The notes below the pieces were generated by a model, which was not told where the DNA came from, ran no database searches, and saw only the letters and a list, made by a program, of their open reading frames with translations. A stretch of 64,000 nucleotides of DNA from Tessaracoccus palaemonis (GTDB taxonomy: Bacteria; Actinomycetota; Actinomycetes; Propionibacteriales; Propionibacteriaceae), in contig NZ_CP079216.1 of NCBI RefSeq assembly GCF_019316905.1, forward strand, positions 2,418,001 through 2,482,000. Direction: 5' to 3'. Shown here in pieces: positions 1 through 8,324 of this stretch; positions within the stretch are counted from its first letter, which is position 1; every line of letters begins with the position of its first letter. A program made the position numbers and the translations under genes.

Positions 1-2
1 AC

Positions 3-2225
3 CCGACGTCACAGGACGAGACGGCGAGGAAGGCCCTGGCCGACGGCCTCGCGCCGACCCCCGTCACGGTGCTGACCAGCTACGACACCGAGCCGCAGCG
101 CGTCGGCTCGTCGCGCGTGACGCTGGCCGCCGGCCCCCTGTTCGACTCCGCCGTCGCCGTCGAGGGCGCACTGCCCGCCGCGGCGAATGAGGCGGCCGTG
201 CCCTACTCGGCCGCCGACGCGCTCGGTCTCGAGATCGGCGACGAGGTCAGCGTCGCGGGCCGGACTCTGACGGTGACGGGGACCTGGCGGCTGACGGACG
301 CGCGCCTGGTGGAGGCCGTCGGTTCCCCGCTGCTCGTCGCCGACGAGGTGGTCGCGGCCACCGACTCCCCCTTCGTCCAGTGGACCCTGCTGCCCGGTGG
401 CGCGACGGCGTCCGGGCTCGGCCCGCTGGCCGCCGGCGCCGGGCGGGCCCGCGAGCTGGCGGAGCCCGCGGACCTCACGGGCCGCGGCGTCACCGTCGGC
501 GGGGATCTGGCCGAGGCCGCGGCGTCCGCGGACACCGACCTCGAGCTCGCCGCGTTCCTCCGCATCGTCCCCCTGACGGTGCTGCTGCTCGTGGCGGCCG
601 TCGGACTGGTGCAGGTCGCCGTCCTGCTGGCCGCCGCCCGCGAATCCGAGGTGGGGCTGTTGTTCGCCCGTGGCGCGGCCAGGCCGCAGGTGCTCACCGC
701 CGGCCTGGCCGAGGCGCTCGTCGTCGCCGTCTGCGGCACGGCCCTCGGTGCGCTTCTCGTCGGCCAGGTGAACATGGGGGTCGCGGTGTCCCTCGCGCTC
801 TCGGCCGGCGCCCTCTGCGGCGTGGCCATCCGCTCCTCGCGCCCCCGCGACGGCCGCGACTCCGGACGGCTCCGCGCCGTCGCCGGGGCCGCGTCGCTGG
901 CACTGGTGTGCGCGCTGGCCGCGCTCACGACGTGGCAGCTGCGCCGGCACGGACGCCTGGCGGAGGTGATCGGCGCCGGCGTGGTCGGCGACCCCGTCGC
1001 CGCGCTGTCCCCGGCGTTGCTGCTCGCCGCCGTCGGCGTCGCCGCCCTCGTGGTGCTCGCCCCCGTAACGCGGCTGCTGGAGCTGGCCACGCGCCGGGCC
1101 GGCACGCCGCTGTGGCTGGCGGGGGCGCAGCTCGCCCGCGCCCTGCGCCTGCACGCGGTGCCGGTCGTCCTGATGGTGCTCGCGACATCCACCGCCACGT
1201 TCTCGGCCGTGTTCGCCGGCTCGGCGGCCCGCTACGAGGGTGACGTCGCCGCGCTGGCCGCCGGGGCGCCGGTCAGGGCGACCCTCTCGTCGACCTCCGC
1301 CGACGACGTGCCGCTGCCCGCCGCGGCCGGGCTCGCCTCGCCGACCCCCGTGTGGCTCGCCGACGCCGGGCAGGTCGGCAACCTGCTGGTCCCGATGCTC
1401 GCCGCCCCCACCGACTCGCTCGCTCGCGTGGCCATCCTGCCCGGCGGCGCCACGACCCCCGACCTCAGCGACGCCGCGGCGGACACGGTGCCCGTCGCGC
1501 TGACGACGTCCATCGCCGGGGATGCCTCGCTGGAGGTCGGCGACGCGCTGGTCATCGGGGCCTTCGGGGCGCGCTTCGACGCCACGGTCGCGGCGGTCGT
1601 CGACACGCTGCCGCGCATCGGTGACGGGGCGCTGGTCGACTCCGCGGCCCTGCAACGCGCCCTCGCCTCCGACGGCCGCACGCTCGGCAGGCCGGCCGAG
1701 ATCTGGGCCGGAGACGGCACGGACGACCAGCTGGCCGCGCTGGCCGCCGAGCAGGGGGTCACGGACGTCTCCCGACCGGCCGCTGCGTCGACCGACGGAC
1801 CGACGGCGCTGACCGCCGGCTCGCTGCGGCTCGCCGCCGTCGGTGCCGTCGCGCTGGCCGCCGCCGGTGTTGCCGCGGCGTCGGCCGCCCAGCTGCGCGC
1901 CCGCAGGCCCGAGGTGGCCGTGCTGCGGGCGCTCGGCATGACCCCGACGGCCCAGGCCGCTGCCAGGATCTGGGAGTCGGCCGTCGTCGGGGCGCTGGCC
2001 GCCGCCGCCGGCGTCGCGGGAGGCCTCGGCGTCGCCTCGCTCGTGACCATCCCGCTGGCGCACTCGACCGGGGCCGACCTCCCCGTCGCGCTGGTCGCGG
2101 ACCTGCCCCAGCTGGCCGCGCTGCTGGCGGCCGGCGCAGCCGCGACCGTGGTGGTCGTCGCGCTGGCGGGCGCGGCCGTGCTCGGCCAGGCCCGCGACGC
2201 CCAGTACCGGGAGGAGGTCCGATGA
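3..2225 (+). CDS. FtsX-family ABC transporter permease, 5' end outside window
   Basis: The frame is open from the first bases, so the start lies upstream; a GTG at 69 is the first in-frame start inside the window but translation continues before it. About 740 residues are visible. They show a large extracytoplasmic-looking region, hydrophobic segments, and near residue 610 (counted from the GTG) the typical FtsX-domain turn 'RRPEVAVLRALGMTP' between membrane helices. Such permeases (MacB/LolC/FtsX superfamily) move or release substrates at the membrane using a partner ATPase rather than importing solutes. The stop overlaps the next permease gene (ATGA), so the two are translationally coupled. 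The substrate cannot be told from sequence; lipoprotein, peptide or antibiotic extrusion are possible. Confidence 0.85.
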   Translation, partial: PTSQDETARKALADGLAPTPVTVLTSYDTEPQRVGSSRVTLAAGPLFDSAVAVEGALPAAANEAAVPYSAADALGLEIGDEVSVAGRTLTVTGTWRLTDARLVEAVGSPLLVADEVVAATDSPFVQWTLLPGGATASGLGPLAAGAGRARELAEPADLTGRGVTVGGDLAEAAASADTDLELAAFLRIVPLTVLLLVAAVGLVQVAVLLAAARESEVGLLFARGAARPQVLTAGLAEALVVAVCGTALGALLVGQVNMGVAVSLALSAGALCGVAIRSSRPRDGRDSGRLRAVAGAASLALVCALAALTTWQLRRHGRLAEVIGAGVVGDPVAALSPALLLAAVGVAALVVLAPVTRLLELATRRAGTPLWLAGAQLARALRLHAVPVVLMVLATSTATFSAVFAGSAARYEGDVAALAAGAPVRATLSSTSADDVPLPAAAGLASPTPVWLADAGQVGNLLVPMLAAPTDSLARVAILPGGATTPDLSDAAADTVPVALTTSIAGDASLEVGDALVIGAFGARFDATVAAVVDTLPRIGDGALVDSAALQRALASDGRTLGRPAEIWAGDGTDDQLAALAAEQGVTDVSRPAAASTDGPTALTAGSLRLAAVGAVALAAAGVAAASAAQLRARRPEVAVLRALGMTPTAQAAARIWESAVVGALAAAAGVAGGLGVASLVTIPLAHSTGADLPVALVADLPQLAALLAAGAAATVVVVALAGAAVLGQARDAQYREEVR

Positions 2226-4819
2226 CGCTGTGGACGCTCCTGCGCCGCCAGCTGGCCGCCCGGCCGTGGCCGACGCTGCTGCTGGCGTTCACCGTCGCCG
2301 TCGTCTCCGCACTGGTGACCGCCGTTCCCCGGCTGGTCGCCGACCTCGACGACCGGCAGCTGGCCCAGCGGCTGGGCTCGTTGTCTGCCATCGCCGGCGA
2401 CGTGTCGGGTACCTGGAGCGTCCCGGCACCGCTCGACGGCCAGGTGCACGACCCGTGGGACGACAACGCCGATGCCGCCGAGGCCATCCGGCAGGCGCAG
2501 CCGGAGCCGCTGCGCTCCCTGCTGGCGCCCGCGCAGTTCGTCGCCCAGTACGCCACGACCACCTCCAGCGTGCCGCCGCAGGCCTCCGGCTACTACACCG
2601 TCACGTGGCACCTGCTGGTCGACCCCGCGCTCGCGGAGCATGCCGAGCTGACCGACGGGGCGTGGCCCGCGCTCGACGACGAGGGGCCGCAGCAGGTCGC
2701 GGTCCTCGCCGACGCGGCCACGCGGATGGGCTGGGAGGTCGGCGACGTCGTCGGCAACGACTACCTCGTCACCGGGCTCTTCCGCCCCCGCGACGCGACC
2801 GACGTGCGATGGGAGCACCTCGAGCTCGGGCGTCGCTACAACGAGCTGAGCGACCCGAACCGGGGCATCGAGCTCGAGGTCGGCGTGTTCCTGCCGAACG
2901 AGCTGGCCGGCGGGGATCCGACGGGCCGCCTGCAGGCGCCGTTCCGCACCACCCTGTGGTTCCGGCTCGACCCGGCCGCGGTCGGGGGGTCGAGCGTGGA
3001 CGTCGACGCCCTGAACGCGCAGGTCACGGGGCTGACGGCGCCGTCGTGGAGCGTCTCGCCCGACGGCGCGACGACCGTCCGGCTGGCCACCGAGCTCGGT
3101 CCGGTCCTGACCTCGGTGTCGGCGCAGCAGGTCACCACGCGGACCCTGGTGTGGGTCAGCGCCGCGGGCCCGCTCGGCGTCGGGGCGGCCCTCGTCCTGC
3201 TCGCCGCGCGGCTGGTCGCCGAGCGGCGCCGCCGGACGTCTGCCCTGACCGCCGCGCGCGGCCTGTCGCGGCGCCAGCAGCGCAGCCTGGCTCTCGTCGA
3301 GGGGCTCGCGGTGGGTGTGCCGTCGGCCGCACTGGGGCACCTGGCGGCCGCCGCCCTCTCGCCGGGAGCCGACGGCTGGGTCGCGTGGTTCTGGACGCTG
3401 CTGGTGGCCCTGGTGCCCGCCGGGCTGCTGACCGCGTCGCTGACCGCTGTCCCCGGATCCCGGGGCCGCGCGGCGGCCAGGTGGCGGGTCGTCGCCGAGG
3501 TGCTCGTGCTGCTGGCCGCGGGCGTCTCGGCCTGGCAGCTGGCCTCCGGCCCGACCGGAGGCGTGCTCGTCATCACCTCTCCCCTGCTGCTCGCCGTCGC
3601 CGTGGTGCTGGCCGTCCTCCGGCTCTACCCGCTCCCCCTGCGCGCGCTGCAGACGGCGCTGCGCCCACGTCGCGGGCTGGTCGGCTTCCTGGGCGCGGCC
3701 CGGGCGCTGCGCTCCCCCGCGGGCGGCGCGGTCCCGGTGGCCGCGGTCGTGCTGGGCACCACCATGGCCGTCACATCGTCGCTGCTGCTCGGCACGGTCT
3801 CGGCCGAGGTCGACCGCTCCGCGTGGAGCGACGTCGGCGGCGACGTGCGCGTCAGCGGGCCGCCCGTCACCGACGAGCTGGCCGGGCAGCTGGCCGGGAT
3901 CGACGGCGTCGCCGCGGTGACGCGCCTGCGCCTCGCCTCGTCGAACGAGACGCTCCGCCAGGGCGACGACTCGACGCTGGTGCGCGTCTGGCTGGCCGAC
4001 GACTCGCTGCCGGTGGTCTACGCGGCCGCGGCGGGCGGCGACGCGGTCCCCGCGGAGCTGTTCGACGACGGCGGGGACGCCCGGATCGTGACGGGCGGGG
4101 CCGGGGGCACCGGTTCCGGCACGCTCGGCGCGCTCGGGGCGGTCACCGTCGTGCGCAGCGCCGACGACCTGCCCGGCGTGCTGACCGGCTCGGCGTGGGC
4201 GCTGGCCGACGTCGACCGGTGGCCCGGCGGAGGCGACGTGGCGTCGACCCTGGCGCTGCTCGCGCTCGACGACGGCGCGGACCCGGTCGCAGTGGCCGAC
4301 GGGGTGGCTGGCCTCATGCCGACCGCGAAGGTGCAGACGGCCGCCGCCGAGCTCGACGCGCTGCGCTCGAGCCCGACCCTGACGGGGCTGACCCGCATCT
4401 TCGGCATCCTGGCCCTCGGCACCGTCGGGCTCCTGCTGCTGGCCACGGCCTCGTCGCAGGCGCTCGCGGCGCAGGAGCGGCGCTCGCTGGGCGCGATTCT
4501 CAGGACCCTGGGGCTCGGGCCGGCGCAGCTCAGGCAGCTCACGGCGTGGGAGCTGGCGCCGATCGTCGCGGTGGCGCTCCTCGTGGGCGCGGCCGCGGGG
4601 CTGGCCATCGCCGCCCTGCTGGTGCGCAGCGTCGACCTCGCCTCGCTGACGGGTTCGACGGCCGCGCCGTCGCTCCACGTCGACCCGCTCGGGCTCGGCG
4701 CCGTGCTCGCCGGGCTGCTCGCCGCGGCGGGCCTCTCCATCCTCATCCAGGCGTGGCGCGCGGGCCGCGTCGACGTCGCCGACCAACTCCGGAGGAACGA
4801 TGACACCACGCACGCATGA
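2222..4819 (+). CDS. FtsX-family ABC transporter permease (second)
   Basis: An 865-residue membrane protein starting at an ATG that overlaps the stop of the preceding permease. It has an N-terminal membrane anchor (roughly residues 15-35), a long soluble segment, a block of helices around 310-480, a second soluble segment, and a C-terminal FtsX domain with 'ERRSLGAILRTLGLG' near residue 750 followed by the last helices. This two-half architecture is that of large actinobacterial FtsX/MacB-type permeases. Its stop overlaps the downstream ATPase gene by about 20 bases. It probably forms a heteromeric transporter with the upstream permease and one or both ATPases. The substrate is unknown. Confidence 0.85.
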   Translation: MTLWTLLRRQLAARPWPTLLLAFTVAVVSALVTAVPRLVADLDDRQLAQRLGSLSAIAGDVSGTWSVPAPLDGQVHDPWDDNADAAEAIRQAQPEPLRSLLAPAQFVAQYATTTSSVPPQASGYYTVTWHLLVDPALAEHAELTDGAWPALDDEGPQQVAVLADAATRMGWEVGDVVGNDYLVTGLFRPRDATDVRWEHLELGRRYNELSDPNRGIELEVGVFLPNELAGGDPTGRLQAPFRTTLWFRLDPAAVGGSSVDVDALNAQVTGLTAPSWSVSPDGATTVRLATELGPVLTSVSAQQVTTRTLVWVSAAGPLGVGAALVLLAARLVAERRRRTSALTAARGLSRRQQRSLALVEGLAVGVPSAALGHLAAAALSPGADGWVAWFWTLLVALVPAGLLTASLTAVPGSRGRAAARWRVVAEVLVLLAAGVSAWQLASGPTGGVLVITSPLLLAVAVVLAVLRLYPLPLRALQTALRPRRGLVGFLGAARALRSPAGGAVPVAAVVLGTTMAVTSSLLLGTVSAEVDRSAWSDVGGDVRVSGPPVTDELAGQLAGIDGVAAVTRLRLASSNETLRQGDDSTLVRVWLADDSLPVVYAAAAGGDAVPAELFDDGGDARIVTGGAGGTGSGTLGALGAVTVVRSADDLPGVLTGSAWALADVDRWPGGGDVASTLALLALDDGADPVAVADGVAGLMPTAKVQTAAAELDALRSSPTLTGLTRIFGILALGTVGLLLLATASSQALAAQERRSLGAILRTLGLGPAQLRQLTAWELAPIVAVALLVGAAAGLAIAALLVRSVDLASLTGSTAAPSLHVDPLGLGAVLAGLLAAAGLSILIQAWRAGRVDVADQLRRNDDTTHA

Positions 4820-5744
4820 CCTGGCGCGCGCCCGGCGCACGCACGCCGGCCCGGACATCTGGTGCGAGGACCTCGTGCGGATCCACCGCACCGAGGGCAT
4901 CGAGGTGCAGGCGCTGCAGGGGCTGAACCTCACCGTCGAGGCGGGCGAGGTCGTCGCGCTGGTCGGGGCCTCCGGGTCGGGCAAGTCGACGCTGCTGAAC
5001 ATCCTGTCGGGCCTCGACACCCCCACCGGCGGCCGGGCGCGGGTCGCGGGCGAGGACCTGACGGCGATGGGCCGCCGGCAGCGAGTCGACTTCCGTCGGC
5101 ACAGCGTCGGCTTCGTATTCCAGCAGACCTCCCGCAACCTCCTGCCCTTCCTGAGCGCCGCCGAGAACGTCGCGCTGCCCATGGTGATCGCGGGCCGCGG
5201 TCGTCGCGAGGAGCGCGCCGGGCTGCTGCTGGATCTCCTCGACGTGGCCGACTGCGCCGACCGTCGGCCCGGCTCGCTGTCGGGCGGCCAGCAGCAGCGG
5301 GTCGCGATCGCCACCGCGCTGGCGAACGCCCCGTCGGTGCTGCTCGCCGACGAGCCGACCGGCGAGCTCGACGAGGTGCACTCGGCCCAGGTGCTCGACG
5401 CCATGCGGGCGGCCGCGACCGAGTTGGACACCACCGTCCTGATCGTGACCCACGACCCGATGGTCAGCGGGCACGTCGCCCGCACGGTGCAGATCCGCGA
5501 CGGCCGGACGTCCACGGAGGTGCTGCGTCACACGGTCGCCGACGGCGACGGCGTCCGCGAGGTCGTCGAGGAGTACTCGGTGATCGACCGCACGGGGCGC
5601 GTGCAGCTCCCCGCGGAGCACGTGGCGGCGCTGCAGCTGCACGACAGGGTCCGCATCCACCGCGAGAGCGATCACGTCGGCGTCTGGCCGGGCGAACCGG
5701 CCACGCCCCCGGCGCCCCGCCACGGGACACAGGAGGAGTCATGA
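4800..5744 (+). CDS. ABC transporter ATPase (MacB/LolD type) with AbrB-like C-terminal tail
   Basis: 314 residues. Walker A 'GASGSGKST' lies at about 56-64, the signature 'LSGGQQQ' near 160, Walker B and its glutamate in 'LLADEPTGEL' near 180, and a switch histidine in 'IVTHDP'. These match the LolD/MacB ATPases that drive FtsX-type permeases. The protein is longer than the usual 225-240 residues. The extra C-terminus contains 'IDRTGRVQLPAEHVAALQL' (about 261-279) followed by a basic 'HDRVRIHRE' strand, which resembles a SpoVT/AbrB swapped-hairpin motif, then a proline-rich end. The start overlaps the permease and the stop overlaps the second ATPase (ATGA). The AbrB likeness is my reading of the motif and would need a profile search. 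Confidence 0.88.
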   Translation: MTPRTHDLARARRTHAGPDIWCEDLVRIHRTEGIEVQALQGLNLTVEAGEVVALVGASGSGKSTLLNILSGLDTPTGGRARVAGEDLTAMGRRQRVDFRRHSVGFVFQQTSRNLLPFLSAAENVALPMVIAGRGRREERAGLLLDLLDVADCADRRPGSLSGGQQQRVAIATALANAPSVLLADEPTGELDEVHSAQVLDAMRAAATELDTTVLIVTHDPMVSGHVARTVQIRDGRTSTEVLRHTVADGDGVREVVEEYSVIDRTGRVQLPAEHVAALQLHDRVRIHRESDHVGVWPGEPATPPAPRHGTQEES

Positions 5745-6418
5745 CCACGTCTCGCCTGACAGGCGTCGACCTGACCCGCGACTTCGGCTCGGGCGAGACG
5801 CTCGTGCACGCACTCACGGGCGTGTCCCTGGAGGTGGCGGCTGGTCGGCTGACGGCGGTCACGGGGCCGTCGGGGTCGGGCAAGACGACGCTGCTGAACC
5901 TGCTCGGCGGGCTGGACCGGCCGACGTCGGGGCGGGTGCTGCTGGACGACACCCGGGTGCTGTCGGAGTTGCCCGAGGCCGAGGTGCTGGCGGTCAGGAG
6001 GCGGCGGATCGGCTATGTCTTCCAGACGTTCGGGCTGATCCCGGTGCTGTCGGCCGCGGAGAACGTCGAGGTGCCGCTCCGGCTCGCGCAGGTGGAGCCG
6101 AAGGAGCGGTCACGGCGCGTCGCGGAGGCGCTGGAGCGCGTCGGCCTGGCGCGGCACGCGCACCAGCGCCCGCACGAGCTCTCGGGCGGACAGCAGCAGC
6201 GGGTCGGCATCGCGCGCGCGGTCGTCGCGGGGCCGGACATCCTGATCGCCGACGAGCCGACCGGCCAGCTCGACTCGGACACCGCCGCCACGATCATGGA
6301 CCTGATCGTGGAGCTGTCTCACGAGCGCGGCCTCGCCGCGGTCGTCTCCACGCACGACCCGGCTCTCGTCGCACGCGCCGACCACGTCGTCCGCCTCCTC
6401 GACGGTGCCCGCCTCTGA
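5741..6418 (+). CDS. ABC transporter ATPase (MacB/LolD type)
   Basis: 225 residues, the normal length for the family. The ATG at 5741 follows a strong ribosome binding site (aggagg) and overlaps the stop of the previous ATPase. Walker A 'GPSGSGKTT' is near residue 42, the signature 'LSGGQQQRVGIARA' is mid-protein, Walker B is in 'LIADEPTGQLD', and the H-loop is 'STHDPALV'. It is the fourth gene of a tightly coupled permease-permease-ATPase-ATPase unit, so the complex may use two different ATPases, or the two may serve different permeases. It lacks the C-terminal extension seen on its neighbour. Confidence 0.9.
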   Translation: MTTSRLTGVDLTRDFGSGETLVHALTGVSLEVAAGRLTAVTGPSGSGKTTLLNLLGGLDRPTSGRVLLDDTRVLSELPEAEVLAVRRRRIGYVFQTFGLIPVLSAAENVEVPLRLAQVEPKERSRRVAEALERVGLARHAHQRPHELSGGQQQRVGIARAVVAGPDILIADEPTGQLDSDTAATIMDLIVELSHERGLAAVVSTHDPALVARADHVVRLLDGARL

Positions 6419-6468
6419 CCCCGCCCGAGCCCGCGACTGACCCCGCCCCGGCCCCGCTCCCCTGGGTC

Positions 6469-6550
6469 GCGATGAGCACGACACACTTGTCATCGCTGAA
6501 AACGGCCGTTATCGGGCGAAATCTCGCGATGAGCAGGAGGATCTGCTCAT
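6469..6550. repeat. 82-bp dispersed repeat, copy 1 (inverted partner at 7164-7245)
   Basis: The reverse complement of 7164-7245 matches this segment over 82 bases without gaps, about 80% identical, including an exact 23-base outer end beginning gcgatgagcacgacacactt. The inner end (6529-6550) is itself a hairpin: atgagcag, six bases, ctgctcat. The repeat begins two bases beyond the stop of the acetyltransferase gene, so that hairpin may also act as its terminator. It could be a REP/MITE-like unit. Confidence 0.75.
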
Positions 6551-6552
6551 TC

Positions 6553-7149
6553 TCAGGCCAGCCGGAGCCCGAAGAACGTCGTGCCGGCCTCGTCGGGCGC
6601 GACGAGTTCCGTCCAGCCGAGGTGACGGTAGAACGCGACGGCGTTCGTGTTGTCCGACGATGCCCCCAGGTGGACGCCGGGGACGCCGCGCGCCCGCAAC
6701 TCGTCGACGTAGCGCTCCATCAGCCGACGACCCCAGCCGCCGCCCTGCGCCGCGGGCAGCAGGTCGATGTGGACGTGCGCGGGGTACTCGGCCAGGAACG
6801 GGAGGGGCTCTGCGCCGAGCGTGTCGGCGAAGCCGATCAGCCCAGCCTCGACGCGATCCTTCCCCTCCGCCGACGGGGCACGCGGCGGCCACCAGACGTA
6901 GCGGAACCAGGCCTCGAAGGCTGAGGTGTCGTCGGTGCCGAGCACGTAGCCGACCACGGTCCCGTCGCCGTCGTCGACGACGAACGTCAGGCCGGGGTCG
7001 CGGGCGGGGTACGGCAGGGCGAACACGTCGCCCCAGAGTCGGTCGTCGCTCAGCATGCCCGTCGCGTCGCCGCCGAAGCGCGCCGTCAGGAGGCACACCC
7101 GCGAGATGCCGTCCTCGTCGCCGGGTCTGAAGCGCCTGAGTTGCTGCAT
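6553..7149 (-). CDS. GNAT-family N-acetyltransferase
   Basis: 198 residues from an ATG at 7149 preceded by a good ribosome binding site (aaggaga). An in-frame upstream extension to 7269 is rejected because it would translate the flanking repeat. The C-terminal half has the GNAT acetyl-CoA loop, 'AAQGGGWGRRLMERYVDEL', followed by 'GVPGVHLGASSDNTNAVAFY', typical of motif A/B. The N-terminal half includes 'DDGDGTVVGYVLGTDD', strands 2-4 of the fold. Substrate is not predictable. The gene is convergent with the ABC operon and lies precisely between two inverted 82-bp repeats, so gene plus ribosome binding site could have moved or been fixed together with them. Confidence 0.85.
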   Translation of the reverse strand: MQQLRRFRPGDEDGISRVCLLTARFGGDATGMLSDDRLWGDVFALPYPARDPGLTFVVDDGDGTVVGYVLGTDDTSAFEAWFRYVWWPPRAPSAEGKDRVEAGLIGFADTLGAEPLPFLAEYPAHVHIDLLPAAQGGGWGRRLMERYVDELRARGVPGVHLGASSDNTNAVAFYRHLGWTELVAPDEAGTTFFGLRLA

Positions 7150-7163
7150 GCCGTCTCCTTGGT

Positions 7164-7245
7164 TTGAGCAGATCCTCCTGCTCGTCGTCGATTCTGCCCC
7201 GATTCCGGCCGTTTCGCGCGACGACAAGTGTGTCGTGCTCATCGC
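7164..7245. repeat. 82-bp dispersed repeat, copy 2 (inverted)
   Basis: Inverted copy of 6469-6550. It lies immediately upstream of the ribosome binding site of the acetyltransferase gene and would therefore contain or border that gene's promoter. The end nearest the gene carries gagcag-atcctc-ctgctc, a small hairpin also present in the other copy. Confidence 0.75.
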
Positions 7246-7263
7246 GGCTCGCAGGCGCCCGGA

Positions 7264-7298
7264 CTGCAAGAATCTTGCAGCGTTTGCAGCCGATGCAA
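7264..7298. promoter_or_regulatory. Palindromic operator candidate for the adjacent LacI regulator
   Basis: The stretch ctgcaagaatcttgcag (7264-7280) is an exact 8-base inverted repeat around one central base. A second, weaker palindrome ttgca-gccga-tgcaa follows at 7284-7298. The repeated element is TTGCAG/CTGCAA, close to the CTTGCAG motifs reported for MalR/Reg1-type LacI regulators of streptomycete alpha-glucan genes. The sites lie 43-77 bases ahead of the LacI start, so autoregulation of the lacI-GH13 pair is likely. Confidence 0.6.
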
Positions 7299-7340
7299 GG
7301 CTCTGCCAGGATGGCGGGACCGACGAGCGGAAGGAGCCCC

Positions 7341-8324
7341 ATGATCGCCAGACTGGCCGACATCGCCGCCGCCGCGGGGGTCTCGACCGCCACCGTGTCG
7401 CGCGTCCTGAACGACCGACCGGGCGTCGCGCAGGCCACCAGGAACCAGGTGCTCGTCGCCGCCGGGCGGCTCGGCATCCCGACGGGGCAGCCGTCGGCCG
7501 CCCGCGACCGCCACGTCGCCGTCCTGATCCCCGAACTCGGCAACCCGACCTTCGCCGCCTTCGCCAACGAGCTGTCGCTGCTGCTGTCCGCGGCCGGCCG
7601 CGTGATGCTGCTGCTCGTCATCGGCCCCTCGCGCACCGCGGAGGAACAGATGCCCGACGTGCTCGGCGGGCTCGACGTGCCTGGCGTGATCTCCGTCTCC
7701 GGGACGCTGGCCGACGAGCTCAGCTCGCCCGAGCGCTACCTCGGCCTCAACCGCGCCGGCATCCAGCTCGTCTCCATCAACGCCTGGCACCCCGAGGTGA
7801 CCGGCTCGTTCCTCTCGACCGACGACGCGGCCTCCGTCGCGCAGTCCGTCGCCCACCTCCGGAGCCTCGGCCACACGCGCATCGGGCTGGCCGTCGGCCA
7901 ACGCCGCTTCCAGCCCACCCAGCGCAAGGTCAAGGCCTTCCTCGACCTCGGCTTCGACGAGTCGAGCGTCGTCAGCACCTTCTTCACCGGCGAGGGCGGC
8001 CAGAGCGCCGCCGCCCGCCTGCTCGACGCCGGCCACACCGCCATCGTGTGCGGCTCCGACGTCATGGCGCTCGGCGCGATGCGCGAGGCCCGCTCCCGGG
8101 GCCTCGACATCCCCGGCGACGTCTCCGTCGTCGGTTTCGACGACTCCGCGCTGATGCCGTTCACCGCCCCCGCCCTCACCACGGTGCGGCAGCCCGTCGC
8201 GGCGCTGTGCCGGGCCGCGGTCGACGCGCTGCTCAGCGCGCTGGAACGGCCGCCTGCCGAGTCCACCGAGATGCTCTTCCACCCCGACCTCATCATCCGC
8301 CAATCGACAGGACCTGCCGCATGA
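7341..8324 (+). CDS. LacI-family transcriptional regulator (alpha-glucoside type)
   Basis: 327 residues from the ATG at 7341, behind ggaagg. The N-terminus is a canonical LacI helix-turn-helix: 'RLADIAAAAGVSTATVSRVL' with the hinge helix after it. The rest is a periplasmic-binding-protein-like sensor domain ('VAVLIPELGNPTFAAFANEL', 'VVGFDDSALMPF', 'TTVRQPV'). The longer in-frame extension to 7164 is rejected because it would run through the repeat and the palindromes. The stop overlaps the alpha-glucosidase start (ATGA), so the regulator and the enzyme are coupled, and the likely effector is a maltose/isomaltose-type sugar or derivative. No sugar transporter is adjacent. Confidence 0.9.
   Translation: MIARLADIAAAAGVSTATVSRVLNDRPGVAQATRNQVLVAAGRLGIPTGQPSAARDRHVAVLIPELGNPTFAAFANELSLLLSAAGRVMLLLVIGPSRTAEEQMPDVLGGLDVPGVISVSGTLADELSSPERYLGLNRAGIQLVSINAWHPEVTGSFLSTDDAASVAQSVAHLRSLGHTRIGLAVGQRRFQPTQRKVKAFLDLGFDESSVVSTFFTGEGGQSAAARLLDAGHTAIVCGSDVMALGAMREARSRGLDIPGDVSVVGFDDSALMPFTAPALTTVRQPVAALCRAAVDALLSALERPPAESTEMLFHPDLIIRQSTGPAA

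Noticed and set aside
1232-5515. A 1427-residue open frame on the minus strand and similar long antisense frames elsewhere (for example 43402-46683 plus)
   Set aside because: They lie opposite clearly recognisable ABC transporter, purL and pepN genes, have extreme Arg/Ala/Gly/Pro composition and no family motif. Such shadows are expected at very high GC.
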